Positions 57,205 to 64,000 of a stretch of DNA of 64,000 nucleotides are shown here, one piece after another. The notes beneath the pieces were generated by a model. It did not search any database. It was not told where the DNA came from and saw nothing but the letters and a program-made list of their open reading frames with translations. A program made the translations under genes and the position numbers. How positions within the stretch are numbered: the first letter of the stretch is position 1; the number at the start of each line of letters is the position of its first letter. Source of the stretch: Anaerolineales bacterium (GTDB taxonomy: Bacteria > Chloroflexota > Anaerolineae > Aggregatilineales > J027); contig JACKCI010000002.1 of NCBI GenBank assembly GCA_020634155.1, forward strand, positions 992,001 to 1,056,000, in the 5' to 3' direction.

Positions 57205-58724
57205 GCGACCAAAAACGGGGATTGGTGCGCCGTTACGACGCGATATTGATAGCGGGCTTGCTGGCATCCAGTGGCCTCGCTGCGATTTTCTTTTGGATTT
57301 TGGCAATTGACCGCTTGCCGGCCAGTGATGCCGCCCCAAATATCCCTGCTCCATTGATTGAACCCCTCAACGCTGCTAATCTTTTTGCTGACCAGCCCTT
57401 GCGCTTTTCGGGTATGGCTCAGTCAGGGGATAAGGTTGTGCTGCTCAATGAGGGCCAGCCCATTTATGAAACCGTTGCCGATGATGACGGGGCATGGCAG
57501 ATATTCCTTGCCGACGGCCTGCCTACAGGAGCTTATAGTCTAGAAGTTATTGCTGAAGATGATAATGGAAGCCGTAGCCAAGCTGCACCAGTCAGTATCA
57601 GCATTCAAGCGCCATTGACCCCCACTCTAGCGACCCTTGCGCCGAGTGTGACCGATATGCTACACCCAACCGCCACATCAACCATGACGCCATCAGCTAC
57701 AGCAACATCAAGCGCGTCACCAAGTCTGACCCTTACCTCACAGCCCGCCGATACCCCAAGCCTTGAGCCATCTCTGACGGTTGAGGTCGTCGCACAGGAG
57801 CCAAGTCTAACCGCTACGTTGCTACCTGTGACGGATACACCATCGACAACCCCAACGATTGTGACCCAAGCGCCTAACCTCACCGCCACACAACGGCCTA
57901 CCCGCAGTGCAACCCAACGCCTATCTACCGAGCCAGCGGTTGTGGTCGAGGAGCCAAGCGTGTCTCCAACTAAGGTTATCCTACCTACCGATACCCCCGC
58001 CCCGCGTCCATCACTGACACCCACCGAAGCACCCCCGATACCGAGCAGCACGCCTACTCAGCGCCCATCGGTGGAACCTGTCATTGTCGCCCAAGACCCT
58101 AGCGCGACCCTCCCCGCCCAACCGAGTACCACTACTGCTCGACCACCTTCTGCGACACCTTCCCGACGCGCCATTGCTGGCCCAACCCTGACCTTTACCC
58201 CTTTTGGTCGTAGCCTGAGCCAACCAGTGGAGCCATCATTGAACCCCACACTGGCTGCGCTAACGCCTTCGGTCACAGCTTTCCCTATGCCCACCCCAGT
58301 AGCCCTTGCGCTTGATTCTGCTCCACAGATTGACTCGCCACCCGATGGCGGGCAGGTAGCAGCAGGCTTGGTAATGGTCAGCGGGCAAAGTGCGGCTCAT
58401 ACGGCAGTCCAGATTCGGGATGACCAAGGGATGGTTTTGGGGATTACAGTTAGCGATACTAGTGGTCAATGGGCCTTAACGGTGCCATTAACGGCGGATG
58501 TCATGCTACAAGCCGAATTGGTAGATAACCCCCGCCTACAATCCGACCCCATATATCTAACGATTTCTCCTGTGTTGCAACCCCAAACGGGTGCCGCCAA
58601 CGACCATTCGAAAGGTAAGATTACCACCACCTTAATCGCTCTATTGCTATCAGCGATAGGTACTGCCATGATAGTTGCCGGACATCTTCTCTACACACTG
58701 AAGGAAATGAACAATGAAGCTTAA
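57201..58724 (+). CDS. Ig-like, Pro/Thr-rich membrane-bound surface protein
   Basis: This 507-residue protein has a membrane helix near the N-terminus ('ILIAGLLASSGLAAIFFWIL'), an Ig-like domain (about 50-135, 'DKVVLLNEGQPIYETVADD'), a Pro/Thr/Ser-rich linker (about 138-370), a second Ig-like domain (about 375-455) and a C-terminal membrane helix ('TTLIALLLSAIGTAMIVAGH'). It resembles a surface stalk and the linker is probably heavily O-glycosylated. The linker holds imperfect repeats, given separately. The GTG start at 57201 overlaps the previous stop (GTGA) and the next start lies 11 bases inside this gene. Confidence 0.75.
   Translation: MSDQKRGLVRRYDAILIAGLLASSGLAAIFFWILAIDRLPASDAAPNIPAPLIEPLNAANLFADQPLRFSGMAQSGDKVVLLNEGQPIYETVADDDGAWQIFLADGLPTGAYSLEVIAEDDNGSRSQAAPVSISIQAPLTPTLATLAPSVTDMLHPTATSTMTPSATATSSASPSLTLTSQPADTPSLEPSLTVEVVAQEPSLTATLLPVTDTPSTTPTIVTQAPNLTATQRPTRSATQRLSTEPAVVVEEPSVSPTKVILPTDTPAPRPSLTPTEAPPIPSSTPTQRPSVEPVIVAQDPSATLPAQPSTTTARPPSATPSRRAIAGPTLTFTPFGRSLSQPVEPSLNPTLAALTPSVTAFPMPTPVALALDSAPQIDSPPDGGQVAAGLVMVSGQSAAHTAVQIRDDQGMVLGITVSDTSGQWALTVPLTADVMLQAELVDNPRLQSDPIYLTISPVLQPQTGAANDHSKGKITTTLIALLLSAIGTAMIVAGHLLYTLKEMNNEA
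57610..58310 (+). repeat. Degenerate Pro/Thr/Ser-rich coding repeats
   Basis: The linker of the Ig-like protein repeats a loose unit of the kind 'VVxQEPSLTATxxP': 'EVVAQEPSLTATLLP', 'TIVTQAPNLTATQRP', 'AVVVEEPSVSPTKVILP' and 'PVIVAQDPSATLPAQP'. Spacing is irregular (roughly 25-45 residues) and the DNA is not identical, so these are old duplications, not a recent tandem array. Confidence 0.6.
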
Positions 58725-59406
58725 ACGTCTCGCTATTGGTTTTATCGCTGGGCTGATTTTGATGGGGATTGCGGTGGGAATTTATTGGTTCTCGCGTGAT
58801 GTCGAAGCCGAAGAAAACAAGCTCAGTGTACCGTCGCTAGAGGAAGAGAACGCCCAAATTTATCTCATAGACCCTAGTCAAACCACCTTAAACTTCACCA
58901 TCGAAAGTAGCCTACGGGATATTACAGGCACTTTTGATATTGTCGGACGCTGGTTTGAATTAACCGAGACTCCCGACGGCTGGCGGGTAGCGATTGTACT
59001 CGATATTGATGGTCGCACAGCAGATACAGGCATGGGGCTTGTAGATACCTTAATCCGCGAGGGCTTTCAGGCAGAACGTTATCCTATCGGACGTTTTGTC
59101 GGGGAGGCTGATACGCTGATTGACGATTTAAGCGTTCCCCACGATGTGAACATGGTCGGACAACTTGAACTCAGTGGGGTTGTTAAAGATTATTCTATTG
59201 CCATTCATTTTCAAATTAAAGGCGATACCCTCATTGCCAATGCCAATACAACTATTGACGCTGCCGACTTTGCCGTTGATTTTGCCAGTCAGATTGGCAG
59301 CACTGACCTAGATACCAAAATTAAGGTTGTTGCGGTGCGGTCTGACGACCCCATTGAGGATATTCGAGCGCGTTTTGAAACACCCACTCCGTCTAATGAA
59401 GGATAA
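58714..59406 (+). CDS. YceI-like membrane-anchored protein
   Basis: This 230-residue protein has an N-terminal membrane anchor ('GFIAGLILMGIAVGIYWF') and a YceI-like beta-barrel domain facing outward. Typical blocks are 'QIYLIDPSQTTLNFTIESSL', 'GFQAERYPIGRFVGEAD' and 'GQLELSGVVKDYSIAIHF'. YceI proteins bind polyisoprenoids or other amphipathic lipids in the periplasm; a polyprenol partner would suit a cell that makes many polyprenyl-linked sugars, but this is inference. The ATG overlaps the previous gene by 11 bases, and the PP2C gene follows six bases after the stop. Confidence 0.82.
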   Translation: MKLKRLAIGFIAGLILMGIAVGIYWFSRDVEAEENKLSVPSLEEENAQIYLIDPSQTTLNFTIESSLRDITGTFDIVGRWFELTETPDGWRVAIVLDIDGRTADTGMGLVDTLIREGFQAERYPIGRFVGEADTLIDDLSVPHDVNMVGQLELSGVVKDYSIAIHFQIKGDTLIANANTTIDAADFAVDFASQIGSTDLDTKIKVVAVRSDDPIEDIRARFETPTPSNEG

Positions 59407-59412
59407 GCCACG

Positions 59413-60678
59413 ATGGAACAAATTTGTCCGAATTGCAAACATCGTAATCTCGCCCGTGCCATTTTCTGCTTTGAATGTGGGCAGAACCTTCTGGTTGCAC
59501 CACTGGTCGCAGGTATCAAGCCGCGTGCCAATGATTTGGCGCAGCTACAAGAGGATGGAACAGGGCCGCGTCCGCGTTCAGTTGAAACGGTCAATGAGAC
59601 CCGCAAGACCCGCGAGACCTCCAGCCTCTACAATGCGATGCTAACCTGTATGCGGTGCAGTGGGGTGAACTCACCCTCAGCAGAGACCTGTACCCTGTGT
59701 GGCGCTAACTTGCTGGTAACCGATGAGGTGTATCGGGTTCGCATCAAAGGGAGCGCCCGTTCATCCGTCGGGCGGGTGCGCTCTAATAATGAGGACACAG
59801 TGGGCCTCTGGGCACGTAATGGGGTGGTATTGGGCCTTGTTGCTGATGGCATGGGAGGAGCCGCTGCGGGTGAGGAGGCCAGTCGTCTTTCCAAAGAAGC
59901 TGTTCAGGCTGATTTTGTGGGTGCTTTACGGGGGAGCGAAAACTTACAAGAGATGTCCGAAGCCGAAATCGCTCAAAAGCTGCGGATGGCGATTGACCAT
60001 GCCAACAATACGCTTTTGATGCGAATTCGTGAAGATCATATGCTGCAAGGGATGGGCACCACGAGTACCCTTGCCCTGATACGGGGCAACCGTGTCATCC
60101 TTGCCCATATTGGCGATAGTCGGGCCTATTTGGTTAGTGGCGAACAGGGCTGGATTCACCAGATTACTGACGACCACAGCTTTGTGGAGGCATTGCTGGC
60201 TTCAGGGCATATCACCCGCGCCCAAGCTGCCATTCACCCCATGCGGAGTGTCCTCTATCGCGCCCTAGGACAGGCAACCTCCATGGGCAATGCGGACTTA
60301 TACACCCGCGATATTCACCCCGGAGATCGCCTGATTTTGTGTTCGGATGGCTTGACCCGTCATCTTGCTGATCACGAGATTGCGGCCATTGCTTTACAGG
60401 ATGAAAATCCAGAACACATTGCTCAAACTCTCATTGACCTCACCAATGACCGTGGGGCCGAGGACAATGTGAGTGTAGTAGTCATCGTTGTTCAGCCGAG
60501 CAATGAAGCCAACTATCCTGAAAAACTGAAGCCGTTGTCCAGTGAACGGGTGCAGCATGTCAGCGATGCCGACGACATGTTCCGCACAGGACGTATCACT
60601 ACCAAAGCATTGGAAGAAGCCCGTTCAGCCGCCGCCCGTGCCTTGAAGAATAACGGGGACGCTGACTCTACCAACTAA
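59413..60678 (+). CDS. PP2C-family Ser/Thr phosphatase with two zinc ribbons
   Basis: This 421-residue protein has two N-terminal zinc ribbons ('CPNCKHRN...CFECG' at about 5-22 and 'CMRCSG...CTLCG' at about 79-98) and a PP2C phosphatase domain. Metal-binding and catalytic motifs are intact: 'GRVRSNNEDTVGLW', 'LVADGMGGAAAGEEA', 'GMGTTSTLALI', 'AHIGDSRAYLV', 'LILCSDGLTRHL' and 'AEDNVSVVVI'. It dephosphorylates Ser/Thr proteins, probably opposite PASTA-type or other Hanks-type kinases, none of which is in the window. It is the last gene of an overlapping four-gene operon. Its stop overlaps the convergent RidA gene by four bases. Confidence 0.93.
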   Translation: MEQICPNCKHRNLARAIFCFECGQNLLVAPLVAGIKPRANDLAQLQEDGTGPRPRSVETVNETRKTRETSSLYNAMLTCMRCSGVNSPSAETCTLCGANLLVTDEVYRVRIKGSARSSVGRVRSNNEDTVGLWARNGVVLGLVADGMGGAAAGEEASRLSKEAVQADFVGALRGSENLQEMSEAEIAQKLRMAIDHANNTLLMRIREDHMLQGMGTTSTLALIRGNRVILAHIGDSRAYLVSGEQGWIHQITDDHSFVEALLASGHITRAQAAIHPMRSVLYRALGQATSMGNADLYTRDIHPGDRLILCSDGLTRHLADHEIAAIALQDENPEHIAQTLIDLTNDRGAEDNVSVVVIVVQPSNEANYPEKLKPLSSERVQHVSDADDMFRTGRITTKALEEARSAAARALKNNGDADSTN

Positions 60679-61055
60679 ACAACTGCAATGCACTCAATTT
60701 CTACCAGCCCACCGAGTGGGAGGTCATTGCCTCCAAAGGCGGCACGGGCTGGTGGATTTTCCCCAAAATAACGTTGGTAGACCCCGTTCATTGCCGCAAA
60801 ATCGCTGATGTTATGGAGTAACACGGTTACCTTGACGACCTGCTCCAGCGTAGCACCACCCGCCTCCAAAATAGCCTTGATGTTCAAAATTGCGCGTTCC
60901 GTCTGGGCTTCAACGCCCTCAGCCAGTGTCTTGGTCTGAGGGTCGATACCCAATTGACCCGATACAAAGACAAAGCTCCCACTAGCGAGTATCCCTTGGG
61001 AGTAGGGGCCAATGGCTGCCGGAGCGCCGTCGGTTTTAAGAATTTGTTTGGACAT
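60675..61055 (-). CDS. ridA: RidA-family enamine/imine deaminase
   Basis: This 126-residue protein hydrolyses reactive 2-aminoacrylate-type enamines to 2-oxo acids. The archetypal motifs are present: 'GPYSQGILASGSFVFVSGQ', 'LNIKAILEAGG' and the substrate-binding Arg in 'NPPARAAFGGNDLP', followed by 'LVEIECIA'. Length is normal for the family. It acts as a trimer in the cytosol. The ATG is preceded by AAGGAG. It overlaps the phosphatase gene by four bases at its 3' end. Confidence 0.95.
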   Translation of the reverse strand: MSKQILKTDGAPAAIGPYSQGILASGSFVFVSGQLGIDPQTKTLAEGVEAQTERAILNIKAILEAGGATLEQVVKVTVLLHNISDFAAMNGVYQRYFGENPPARAAFGGNDLPLGGLVEIECIAVV

Positions 61056-61069
61056 AGAAAACTCCTTAT

Positions 61070-62044
61070 CTAGCGTACAAATGGTGCCTGCTGGCGATGC
61101 TGTAAGTCTGCGATAATCTGGCGGCGCATGGCAGACAACCCTGCTTGAGCCGCCAATGCCTCAAGGCTCATAAACTGAATGCCGTCAATCTCATCATTAT
61201 CCACATGCGGAGTGCGGTCATCAACAATGCGGCATTCCAAAATGAGGTCAACCAAGTGCGCCTTGTCCCCATTGCTAAATTCCATATGGGCAAAGCTGGG
61301 GTGGGTATAGAGGCCCAAGATTCGCACAGGCTCTATGATGAGGCCCGTCTCCTCCTGAATTTCTCGCACAACGGTGCCTGTCGTACTTTCACCCAAATCA
61401 GCCAACCCCGCTGGCAAATCCCATAATCCGCGTTCTTTGTCGCGCACCGTCAAGACCTCCCCCGCTTCGTTGAAGATAACCGCTGTTCCTCCCGGCAAGA
61501 TAATCCGCTCGGCCCCAACTTTGGCCCGCAGAATGGGGTAGTAGGGTTTAAGGGGGTGCTTATAATAGACGGGTTCAAAGCCGATACCCTCACGGTAGCT
61601 GGTCAGCATCTGCTGATATTGGCGTGGCAGGCGCTCGAATATCTCATCAATGGGGCGGAAGGCGGCTTGCAGGGCTTCCTTGCCATCCACTTGAATCGCC
61701 TCACTGGTGGCACGGCACACAAAGGCTGCTGTCCACGGCTGAACTTGGTCGCCATTGGGGTAGGTCAAGTTAAAATCGGGATGGCTGAAGGCCCCGATGA
61801 AGCGTTCAATGGTGCAGTGGATGCCCGTTTCTTCGTAGGTCTCGCGTAGCACACAGTCCCGAATTGACTCATGGGGTTCCATGGCCCCGCCCGGCACACT
61901 CAGCCAATCAAAATCATAGCGCTCTTGCACCAACAGATAGCCGCGTTCATCAAACACAAAGGCTACCGCATAGACCAAGTAAATCAACTCGTGTCCGATA
62001 TGTGAGCGCAACCAGCGTATATATCCATCTTGATGGGTCGTCAT
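61070..62044 (-). CDS. Tandem Nudix hydrolase-domain protein
   Basis: This 324-residue protein has two Nudix domains. The first box at about residues 52-74 ('GAMEPHESIRD' then 'RETYEETGI') and the second at about 217-239 ('GLADLGESTTG' then 'REIQEETGL') both fit GX5EX7REUXEEXGU exactly, so both sites can bind metal and may be active. Nudix enzymes cut nucleoside diphosphates linked to another group. The two domains differ in length and probably in substrate. It lies upstream of ridA on the same strand with a 14-base gap; the ATG at 62044 has GGAGGAG-like sequence upstream. Confidence 0.92.
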   Translation of the reverse strand: MTTHQDGYIRWLRSHIGHELIYLVYAVAFVFDERGYLLVQERYDFDWLSVPGGAMEPHESIRDCVLRETYEETGIHCTIERFIGAFSHPDFNLTYPNGDQVQPWTAAFVCRATSEAIQVDGKEALQAAFRPIDEIFERLPRQYQQMLTSYREGIGFEPVYYKHPLKPYYPILRAKVGAERIILPGGTAVIFNEAGEVLTVRDKERGLWDLPAGLADLGESTTGTVVREIQEETGLIIEPVRILGLYTHPSFAHMEFSNGDKAHLVDLILECRIVDDRTPHVDNDEIDGIQFMSLEALAAQAGLSAMRRQIIADLQHRQQAPFVR

Positions 62045-62118
62045 ACCATCTCCTCCCGTGCCAAGTGTAGCACTAACCCCCCAAGAGTCGCTATTATTGA
62101 GACGAGGAAAGGCTGGCT

Positions 62119-64000
62119 ATGGAAACACTTGAAGGAAATGTTGAACGCATCACCTACTACAATAGCGAAACAGGCTATTGTGTCATGCGGATTGTCCCGA
62201 ACCAATTGCGCCTTGGCAAGCGCGACCAACTTATCACCGTCGTGGGTACCATGCCCGAACTCCAACCCGGTGAGCAGGTTAAAATCGACGGGACATGGAT
62301 GAACCATCCCGTACATGGTCTGCAATTCAAGTCTGACACGCTTGTCCAACTGCGCCCCGCCACCCTAGAGGGTATTCGTCGTTATTTGGGCAGTGGCTTG
62401 ATTAAAGGCGTGGGCAAGCGCTACGCTGCCCGCATTGTCGATTTCTTTGGCATGGATACCCTTGATGTTCTCGATAACAATCCCCAACGCTTGCTGGAGG
62501 TGCCGGGGGTTGGGCGCAAGCTCATGGATAAGGTTGCCAAGGCATGGGTGGAGCAGCGTGAAATTAAGCGTGTCATGCTCTTTTTGCAGGGACACAACAT
62601 CAACACAGCCCTAGCCCTCCGTATCTACAAGACCTATGGGGATGATTCACTCGAAATTGTGCAGCAAGACCCCTATCAGATGGTGCGTGATGTGGTGGGC
62701 ATTGGTTTTATCACTGCCGACAAAATCGCCCGCGACATGGGTCTACCTGCCTTTGCTCCCACCCGCATTCGGGCGGGCTTGGTCTATGCGCTGAATGAAG
62801 CTACCGACGATGGGCATGTCTTCTTACCCACCCAAACCTTGATTGAACAGGCCGCCGAATTCCTTGATGTCGAAGCCCCTTTACTCGAAAACGAGTTGAC
62901 CCGCCTCGAAGATGAAGGCGAAATCTTCCTCCAAGACCTGCCCCATCCAGAGACCCAAGCACCTATGCAGGTCGTGTATCATAGCGTCATGTATCGTAGT
63001 GAGAAGGGGGCCGCCGAGCGCCTGCGTGAGCTATTGGATGCCCCGAAAAACCGCCTTGACCGTCTCACTCGCATGAATAGTGATGAATGGCGACACCTCA
63101 TCCATAGCATCACCTCTGCCGATGGTATCCGCCTCACTGAACAGCAAAGCAAAGCAGTGCAAACTGCCCTGACCAGCAAGTGCAGTATCTTGACGGGCGG
63201 CCCCGGCACAGGCAAGACCACCACGCTCCGCACCATCATCGCTGTACTGCAAAGTACCCGCCATAGCTTCAAACTTGCCAGCCCCACCGGACGCGCCGCC
63301 AAGCGCCTCGCTGAAGCCACCGGACAGCCCGCCCAAACCATTCACCGCATGTTGGATTATTCACCACAGGATGGCTTTGGCTACAACCGCGACAACCCCT
63401 TAGATACCGATATTGTGGTGGTTGATGAATCGTCCATGATTGACCTTGTGTTGTTCTATAGCTTGTTGCGAGCTATTGGGCCTGAAACCCATCTCTTGCT
63501 GGTCGGGGATGTTGACCAATTGCCAAGCGTGGGGGCGGGCGATGTCCTGCGTGACCTCATCCGTAGCCATGCCTTCCCCACTATTCGCCTCGATACCGTG
63601 TTTCGGCAGGCGGGCGATAGCTTGATTATTGAGAACGCCTATCGCATCAACCAAGGCCAGCAACCCGATACCAGCAACAAAAGCAGCGATTTCTTCTTTT
63701 TCAATGAAGAAGACCCACCCGCCGCCGCCGAATTGTTGGTCGATGTCGTCTGTAACCGCGTTCCGCAACGTTTTGGTTTTGACGCGATGCGGGATATACA
63801 AGTGTTGGCTCCCATGTATAATGGGCAAATCGGGGTGACAGCCCTCAATAACGCTCTGCAAGAAAAACTCAACCCTCCCGGACGCCCCGTCGAAAAACGC
63901 ATCGCAGGTACCTTGTTTCGGGCGGGGGATAAGGTCATGCAGACCCGCAACAACTATGAAAAAGAGGTCTACAACGGTGATATTGGGATTGTCCGCAGCA
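62119..64000 (+). CDS. RecD2-type ATP-dependent DNA helicase, 5' part
   Basis: This is the first 627 residues of a RecD2/TraA-type superfamily 1B helicase that continues beyond the window. It starts with a RecD2-type N-terminal domain ('LEGNVERITYYNSETGYCVM'), helix-hairpin-helix motifs ('GLIKGVGKRYAARIV', 'LEVPGVGRKLMDKVAKAW') and then the motor: Walker A 'LTGGPGTGKTTTLRTI' (about residues 359-374), 'ASPTGRAAKRLAE' (Ia), Walker B 'DIVVVDESSMID' and 'LLVGDVDQLPSVGAG' (III). The order identifies RecD2 rather than RecD of RecBCD. It unwinds DNA 5' to 3' during repair. AGGAAAGG upstream supports the ATG. No RecB or RecC genes are seen. Confidence 0.94.
   Translation, partial: METLEGNVERITYYNSETGYCVMRIVPNQLRLGKRDQLITVVGTMPELQPGEQVKIDGTWMNHPVHGLQFKSDTLVQLRPATLEGIRRYLGSGLIKGVGKRYAARIVDFFGMDTLDVLDNNPQRLLEVPGVGRKLMDKVAKAWVEQREIKRVMLFLQGHNINTALALRIYKTYGDDSLEIVQQDPYQMVRDVVGIGFITADKIARDMGLPAFAPTRIRAGLVYALNEATDDGHVFLPTQTLIEQAAEFLDVEAPLLENELTRLEDEGEIFLQDLPHPETQAPMQVVYHSVMYRSEKGAAERLRELLDAPKNRLDRLTRMNSDEWRHLIHSITSADGIRLTEQQSKAVQTALTSKCSILTGGPGTGKTTTLRTIIAVLQSTRHSFKLASPTGRAAKRLAEATGQPAQTIHRMLDYSPQDGFGYNRDNPLDTDIVVVDESSMIDLVLFYSLLRAIGPETHLLLVGDVDQLPSVGAGDVLRDLIRSHAFPTIRLDTVFRQAGDSLIIENAYRINQGQQPDTSNKSSDFFFFNEEDPPAAAELLVDVVCNRVPQRFGFDAMRDIQVLAPMYNGQIGVTALNNALQEKLNPPGRPVEKRIAGTLFRAGDKVMQTRNNYEKEVYNGDIGIVRS

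Noticed and set aside
1..64000. CRISPR arrays, insertion sequences, attachment sites, tRNA and rRNA genes
   Set aside because: No regularly spaced direct repeats, transposase or integrase genes, terminal inverted repeats or tRNA cloverleaf sequences were seen in the gaps between genes.

Overview
The window reads as a piece of chromosome from a free-living bacterium, most likely a member of the Chloroflexota (Anaerolineae-like). This is inferred from the gene repertoire: PMT_2 glycosyltransferases with a C-terminal beta domain, exported NEPN-type glycosidase-like proteins, a deazaflavin (F420) type nitroreductase, a zinc-ribbon PP2C phosphatase and PT-rich surface proteins, at moderate G+C. 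There is no plasmid, phage, insertion-sequence, CRISPR, tRNA or rRNA signature, and gene density is high on both strands. The taxon call would need a marker-gene tree.

Region by region: 1-2213 carries the end of a GMC oxidoreductase, a CPBP-like membrane protein, an enoyl-CoA hydratase and a hotdog thioesterase. 2294-6370 holds a DtxR-type metalloregulator with a membrane protein, facing an aspartate kinase - branched-chain aminotransferase operon. That operon is preceded by a complete threonine-type attenuator: promoter, Thr-rich leader peptide, antiterminator and terminator. 6370-9635 is a membrane-anchored glycosidase-like protein with a PMT_2 glycosyltransferase. 9638-15040 has a lipoprotein, an amidohydrolase and the operon rimO - cyclophilin - methyltransferase - nitroreductase. 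15199-24332 contains four more glycosidase-like paralogues, a CopD-like protein, another glycosyltransferase and an orphan solute-binding protein. 24292-28250 is a tightly coupled operon of a membrane-anchored NACHT/STAND NTPase with HEAT repeats and two small membrane proteins, next to a COG1579 zinc-ribbon protein.

28373-40756 is a polytopic membrane enzyme cluster: a tandem pair of related GT-C-like proteins, a YfhO-like protein, a polyprenyl glycosylphosphotransferase and three further GT-C-like proteins. It looks like an assembly locus for a cell-surface glycan or glycosylated surface proteins. 40753-48996 has a lipoprotein, a VIT-VWA protein, and an M28-like protein translationally coupled to a GldA/GldF/GldG-like ABC system plus a DUF4340-like protein. 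49105-51988 encodes the principal sigma factor, a LiaF-like protein and two stand-alone receiver proteins. 51977-56324 holds a bifunctional penicillin-binding protein and rplJ-rplL, with a recognisable L10 leader, a near-consensus promoter and an attenuator. 56383-60678 is an overlapping operon: membrane-anchored HhH protein, Ig-like PT-rich protein, YceI-like protein and PP2C phosphatase. The window ends with RidA, a tandem Nudix protein and the first two thirds of a RecD2 helicase.

The most interesting items are the threonine attenuator before aspartate kinase, the L10-leader attenuator on an rplJL operon that does not continue into rpoB, the NACHT-HEAT membrane operon, the five-member NEPN glycosidase-like family, and the GT-C pair sharing an unusual conserved motif. 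The only stretch over 300 bases without a full gene, 6064-6369, is filled mainly by the attenuator leader.
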